Under the pieces are notes generated by a model. It was given only the letters and a program-made list of their open reading frames with translations, ran no database searches and had not been told where the DNA came from. Below are positions 61,138-64,000 of a stretch of 64,000 bases of DNA, piece by piece. The stretch is taken from the NCBI RefSeq assembly GCF_015674855.1, contig NZ_JADMLG010000007.1, positions 364,421 to 428,420 of the forward strand. Direction: 5' to 3'. The translations under genes and the position numbers were made by a program. Numbering within the stretch: the first letter of the stretch is position 1; each line of letters starts with the position of its first letter. This DNA is from Nocardia bovistercoris. Its GTDB lineage: Bacteria > Actinomycetota > Actinomycetes > Mycobacteriales > Mycobacteriaceae.

Positions 61138-62346
61138 CTACGAGACCGCGCCCGCGGTCTTCAACTCGATGATGCGATCCCAGTCGAGACCGAGTTCGAG
61201 CAGGACCTGTTCGGTGTCGGCCGCGAACTCCGGTCCCGGACGCAGTTCCGGCGCGGTGACGTCGAACTGCACGGGACTCGACGCCAGTTCCAACTCACCC
61301 GCCCGCAGCAGGTATTCGTTGGCCCGGATCTGCGGGTCGTCGCCGACCTGGAGCGAATCCTGCACCGGCGCCCATGGACCGGCCAGCGTACCGAAGCGCT
61401 CGGTCCACTCCGCCAGGGTGCGCCCCTTGATGACCTCGCGCAGGATCTGCACGGCGTCCTCGGTGTTGGCCGCGATCGAGGCGGCGTCGGCGAAGCGCGG
61501 GTCGTCGGCCAGTTCGGGGCGGTCGATGTGGCGGCACACGTCGGCCCAGAACTTGGCGGGTTGCAGCATCACGAACGACAGGTACCGGTCGTCGGCGGTG
61601 GCGTACAGACCCGACAGCGGATTCGTCGGGGCGCCGTGCGCGCCGGGCGCGGGCGCGACCAGCCGCTGTTTCTGCTGGGCCGAGAGCGCGACGGTGTGGC
61701 CGAAGGCCCACACTCCGCTGCCGAGCAGCGAGACGTCGACCACCGACGGCTCGCCGGTGCGCTCACGTTTGAGCAGCGCCGCCGCGATGCCGCCCGCCAG
61801 GTTGGTGCCGGAGATGGTGTCGCCGAAGGCCGGACCCGGCGGCTGGATCATGCCTTCGACGCCGGGCGGGGTGATGGTGGCGGCGATGCCGGCGCGGCAC
61901 CAGAACGCGGTCATGTCGTAGCCGCCGCGGGTGGACTCCACTCCGCGCGGGCCGAGCGCGCTGCCGCGTGCGTAGATGATCGACGGGTTGACCGCGCGGA
62001 TGTCGTCGAGGTCGATGCCGAACTTGGTGCGCGCCTGCGGCAGGAAACTGGTCAGGAACACGTCGGCGCGCTTGGCCAGTTCGTGGATGACCTCGCGCCC
62101 CTCCGGCACCGACATGTCGACGCCGATGCTGCGCTTGCCGCGATTGGCGTGCTCCACATTGGGATTCGGGTCGCCCTCGACCACGAACGGGCCGACCCGG
62201 CGCAGGCCGCGCTGCGGGTCGCCGGTGACCGCGTGTTCGACCTTGACGACCTCGGCGCCCCAGTCGGAGAGCACCGCGCCCGCCGAAGGGACGAACCCGT
62301 ACATCGCGACTTCGAGAACGCGAATACCTTCCAAAGGCTTGCTCAC
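61138..62346 (-). CDS. CoA-transferase (CaiB/BaiF, class III)
   Basis: A 402-residue family-III CoA-transferase: IRVLEVAMYGFVPSAGAVLS, DWGAEVVKVEHAVTGDPQ, NRGKRSIGVDM and FGDTISGTNLAGGI with the candidate catalytic Asp. The racemase His seen in the other CaiB protein (16966) is not present, so CoA transfer is favoured. The GTG start overlaps the aldehyde dehydrogenase stop (GTGA), and it precedes the fusion gene by 21 nt. Confidence 0.88.
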   Translation of the reverse strand: MSKPLEGIRVLEVAMYGFVPSAGAVLSDWGAEVVKVEHAVTGDPQRGLRRVGPFVVEGDPNPNVEHANRGKRSIGVDMSVPEGREVIHELAKRADVFLTSFLPQARTKFGIDLDDIRAVNPSIIYARGSALGPRGVESTRGGYDMTAFWCRAGIAATITPPGVEGMIQPPGPAFGDTISGTNLAGGIAAALLKRERTGEPSVVDVSLLGSGVWAFGHTVALSAQQKQRLVAPAPGAHGAPTNPLSGLYATADDRYLSFVMLQPAKFWADVCRHIDRPELADDPRFADAASIAANTEDAVQILREVIKGRTLAEWTERFGTLAGPWAPVQDSLQVGDDPQIRANEYLLRAGELELASSPVQFDVTAPELRPGPEFAADTEQVLLELGLDWDRIIELKTAGAVS

Positions 62347-63809
62347 TGGACAACCTCCGCCAGGGTCTTCAGCTCCAGGAATTCCTCGAGCCCGGCGCGG
62401 CCCATCTCGCGTCCGATGCCGGACTGCTTGTATCCGCCGAACGGCACGTCCGGGTGGAAGTAGTTGCCGCCGTTGATGCTCATGGTGCCGGTGCGGATGC
62501 GGCGCGCGACCGCTTTGGCGCGCTCGGCGTCGGCGCCGAACACGCCGCCGGACAGGCCGTAGATGGAGTTGTTGGCGATGCGGACGGCATCGTCGTCGTC
62601 GGTGTAGGGGATCAGCGCGAGCACCGGCCCGAACACCTCCTCCTGGGCGATCTCGCTGTCGGGGTCGACATTCGCCAACAGGGTCGGCGCGTAGAAGAAG
62701 CCGGGGTCGAGCTTCGCACCGCCGGTGACCAGGGTCGCCCCCGCCTGCACCGCGCGCTGCACCATGCCGTCGACCTTCTCGCGCTGGCGCTCGCTGATCA
62801 GCGGGCCCATGTAGGTCTTGGGGTCGCGCGGGTCGCCGTGGCGGACGTGCCCGAGGTTGGCGGCGATGAGCTGGGCGACCTTGTCGTGGTCCTGTCGCGG
62901 CACAAGTATCCGGGTGGTGAGCGCGCACCCCTGGCCCGCGTGCGTGGCCACGCTGAACGCGGCGAAGGTGGCGGCCTGGTTGTAGTCGGCGTCGTCGAGC
63001 AACACCATGGCGGATTTGCCGCCGAGTTCGAGGAAGACCTTCTTCAACGTCGCGCTGGCGGCGGCCATGATCTGGCGCCCGACCGGGGTCGACCCGGTGA
63101 AGGTGACGACATCGACATCGGGATGGGTGGTCATCCGCTTGCCGACCTCGATATCGGAGGAAGTCAGCACATTGACGACGCCCGCGGGGATGTCGGTGTG
63201 ATTCGCGATGATCTCCCCGATCGCGAGCGTGGCCAGCGGGGTGTCCGGCGCACCCTTGAGCACGACGGTGCAGCCCGCCGCGAGCGAGGGCGCCAGCTTC
63301 GCGAGCGCGAGCTGATGCGGATAGTTGTAGGCGGAAATCGCGGCGACGACACCCGCGGCCTCCTTCTCGACCCACCGGCGGTGCTGCTGCCCACGCACCT
63401 CGACCGCCCCGAGGTCCTCGGACCACTCGTAGCCCTCGATCAGACCCGCGTAGTAGCGCACGATCTCGAACGGGCTCTCGAGCTGATTGCCATGAGTGAG
63501 CGCACGGGTCGCGCCGACCTCGGACATGGTCAGCTCGCGCAAGTCCTCGACGTTGTCACGCAACGCCTGGTAAAGCTGATTCAAACAGTGCGCACGAAAT
63601 TTCGCGTCGGTCGCCCAGTCGGTGGTATCGAACGCCCGCCGAGCCGCGGCCACCGCGGCATCGACTTCGGCAACCCCCGCCTCGGGCGCATATCCATACA
63701 CCTCACCGGTCGCCGGATCCAGCGACGCGAGGGTACGCCCGGTCTCGACAAGTTGCCCATCTATCAGCAGCCGCCGCGCAACCGCCACCGCCCGTTCCTG
63801 CGTTGACAT
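62343..63809 (-). CDS. NAD(P)-dependent aldehyde dehydrogenase
   Basis: A 488-residue ALDH: SAYNYPHQLALAKLAPSLAA, VTFTGSTPVGRQI, catalytic Glu in LELGGKSAMVLLDDAD and Cys in HAGQGCALTTRI, and the C-terminal PFGGYKQSGIGREMG. It oxidises an aldehyde to the acid. First gene of the four-gene operon, with AGGGAG before ATG 63809 and an operator-like site 18 bp upstream. Confidence 0.93.
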   Translation of the reverse strand: MSTQERAVAVARRLLIDGQLVETGRTLASLDPATGEVYGYAPEAGVAEVDAAVAAARRAFDTTDWATDAKFRAHCLNQLYQALRDNVEDLRELTMSEVGATRALTHGNQLESPFEIVRYYAGLIEGYEWSEDLGAVEVRGQQHRRWVEKEAAGVVAAISAYNYPHQLALAKLAPSLAAGCTVVLKGAPDTPLATLAIGEIIANHTDIPAGVVNVLTSSDIEVGKRMTTHPDVDVVTFTGSTPVGRQIMAAASATLKKVFLELGGKSAMVLLDDADYNQAATFAAFSVATHAGQGCALTTRILVPRQDHDKVAQLIAANLGHVRHGDPRDPKTYMGPLISERQREKVDGMVQRAVQAGATLVTGGAKLDPGFFYAPTLLANVDPDSEIAQEEVFGPVLALIPYTDDDDAVRIANNSIYGLSGGVFGADAERAKAVARRIRTGTMSINGGNYFHPDVPFGGYKQSGIGREMGRAGLEEFLELKTLAEVVQ

Positions 63810-63827
63810 CAAAGCTCCCTTACAGGT

Positions 63828-63842
63828 GGAAATATAATTCTC
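63828..63842. promoter_or_regulatory. 15-bp operator-like site GGAAAT-ATA-ATTCTC, with overlapping palindrome
   Basis: It precedes the aldehyde dehydrogenase operon by 18 bp and carries the same GGAAAT half as the 52967 site. AATTCTCC-CTACT-GGAGAATT (63836-63856) is also a perfect 8-bp palindrome that overlaps it, giving a possible second half-site. The remaining sequence to 64000 shows no gene. Confidence 0.65.
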
Positions 63843-64000
63843 CCTACTGGAGAATTTAACATCCACACTCCGCCGCCTCACCCAAACCCGCAACATCCCC
63901 ACCCCACCCACCCCCGCCAGGAGGGAGCCAGACGACCGACGGTTCGCGGCGTCTCGCGTCCCAGCGGTCGATACGATGCGACGCAGGAGCAAGTATCGAC

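Overview
This window is chromosomal DNA of a high-GC mycolic-acid actinomycete. Nocardia is the best guess; Rhodococcus or Mycolicibacterium cannot be excluded. The indicators are a complete mce lipid-importer operon with two YrbE permeases, paired actinobacterial acyl-CoA dehydrogenases, a mycofactocin-type short-chain dehydrogenase (SDR), Ltp/DUF35 enzyme pairs, DUF1206 and DUF427 proteins, and many TetR repressors. GTG starts and ATGA/GTGA stop-start overlaps are common. I see no rRNA, tRNA, CRISPR array or intact insertion sequence.

Layout. (1) 1-2.5 kb: the end of an acyl-CoA dehydrogenase pair and a TetR. (2) 2.5-5.1 kb: a four-gene translationally coupled operon (small membrane protein, DoxX, SnoaL-like, methyltransferase) divergent from a TetR, with two operator-like boxes between them. 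(3) 5.1-7.3 kb: a TetR, a perfect 17-bp palindrome, a SnoaL-like protein and a zinc alcohol dehydrogenase. (4) 7.3-12.3 kb: a small secreted protein, a GH114-like lipoprotein, a histidine phosphatase, two possible gene remnants, and a tandem-CYTH membrane protein. (5) 12.3-21.2 kb: SDRs, an LLM flavoprotein and a full beta-oxidation cassette (thiolase, enoyl-CoA hydratase, alpha-methylacyl-CoA racemase, acyl-CoA dehydrogenase, TetR). (6) 21.2-26.9 kb: three paralogous DapB/DAP-dehydrogenase-like oxidoreductases, SDRs and a TetR around a perfect palindrome. (7) 27-38 kb: an LLM monooxygenase behind an unusual chain of tiny ORFs, two Nudix hydrolases, a phosphotriesterase-like lactonase, an acyltransferase-3 protein, an Ltp/DUF35 pair, DUF1206, an MFS transporter, DUF427 and a TesB thioesterase. 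(8) 38.1-40.4 kb: a P450 and a mycofactocin-type SDR. (9) 40.4-49.9 kb: the mce operon. (10) 50.7-63.8 kb: a TetR, an unrecognised protein, and a catabolic block of enoyl-CoA hydratase-like protein, two acyl-CoA synthetases, two amidohydrolase-2 proteins, thiolase, a KAS/HMGCS-like-DUF35 fusion, a CoA-transferase and an aldehyde dehydrogenase.

How it may work together. The right half reads as an uptake-and-degradation island. Mce imports a hydrophobic substrate; P450, SDR and aldehyde dehydrogenase oxidise it; two AMP-ligases and a CoA-transferase make CoA thioesters; hydratase-like, Ltp/thiolase and amidohydrolase-family enzymes shorten or open the carbon skeleton. The strongest new signal is a 15-bp near-palindrome, consensus G(A/G)(G/A)AATnnnATTCTC, found before the P450, between the hydratase and first ligase, before both amidohydrolases and before the aldehyde dehydrogenase operon. 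These promoters probably share one repressor. The substrate is not readable from the sequence; a steroid- or terpenoid-like compound is an inference from the enzyme families.
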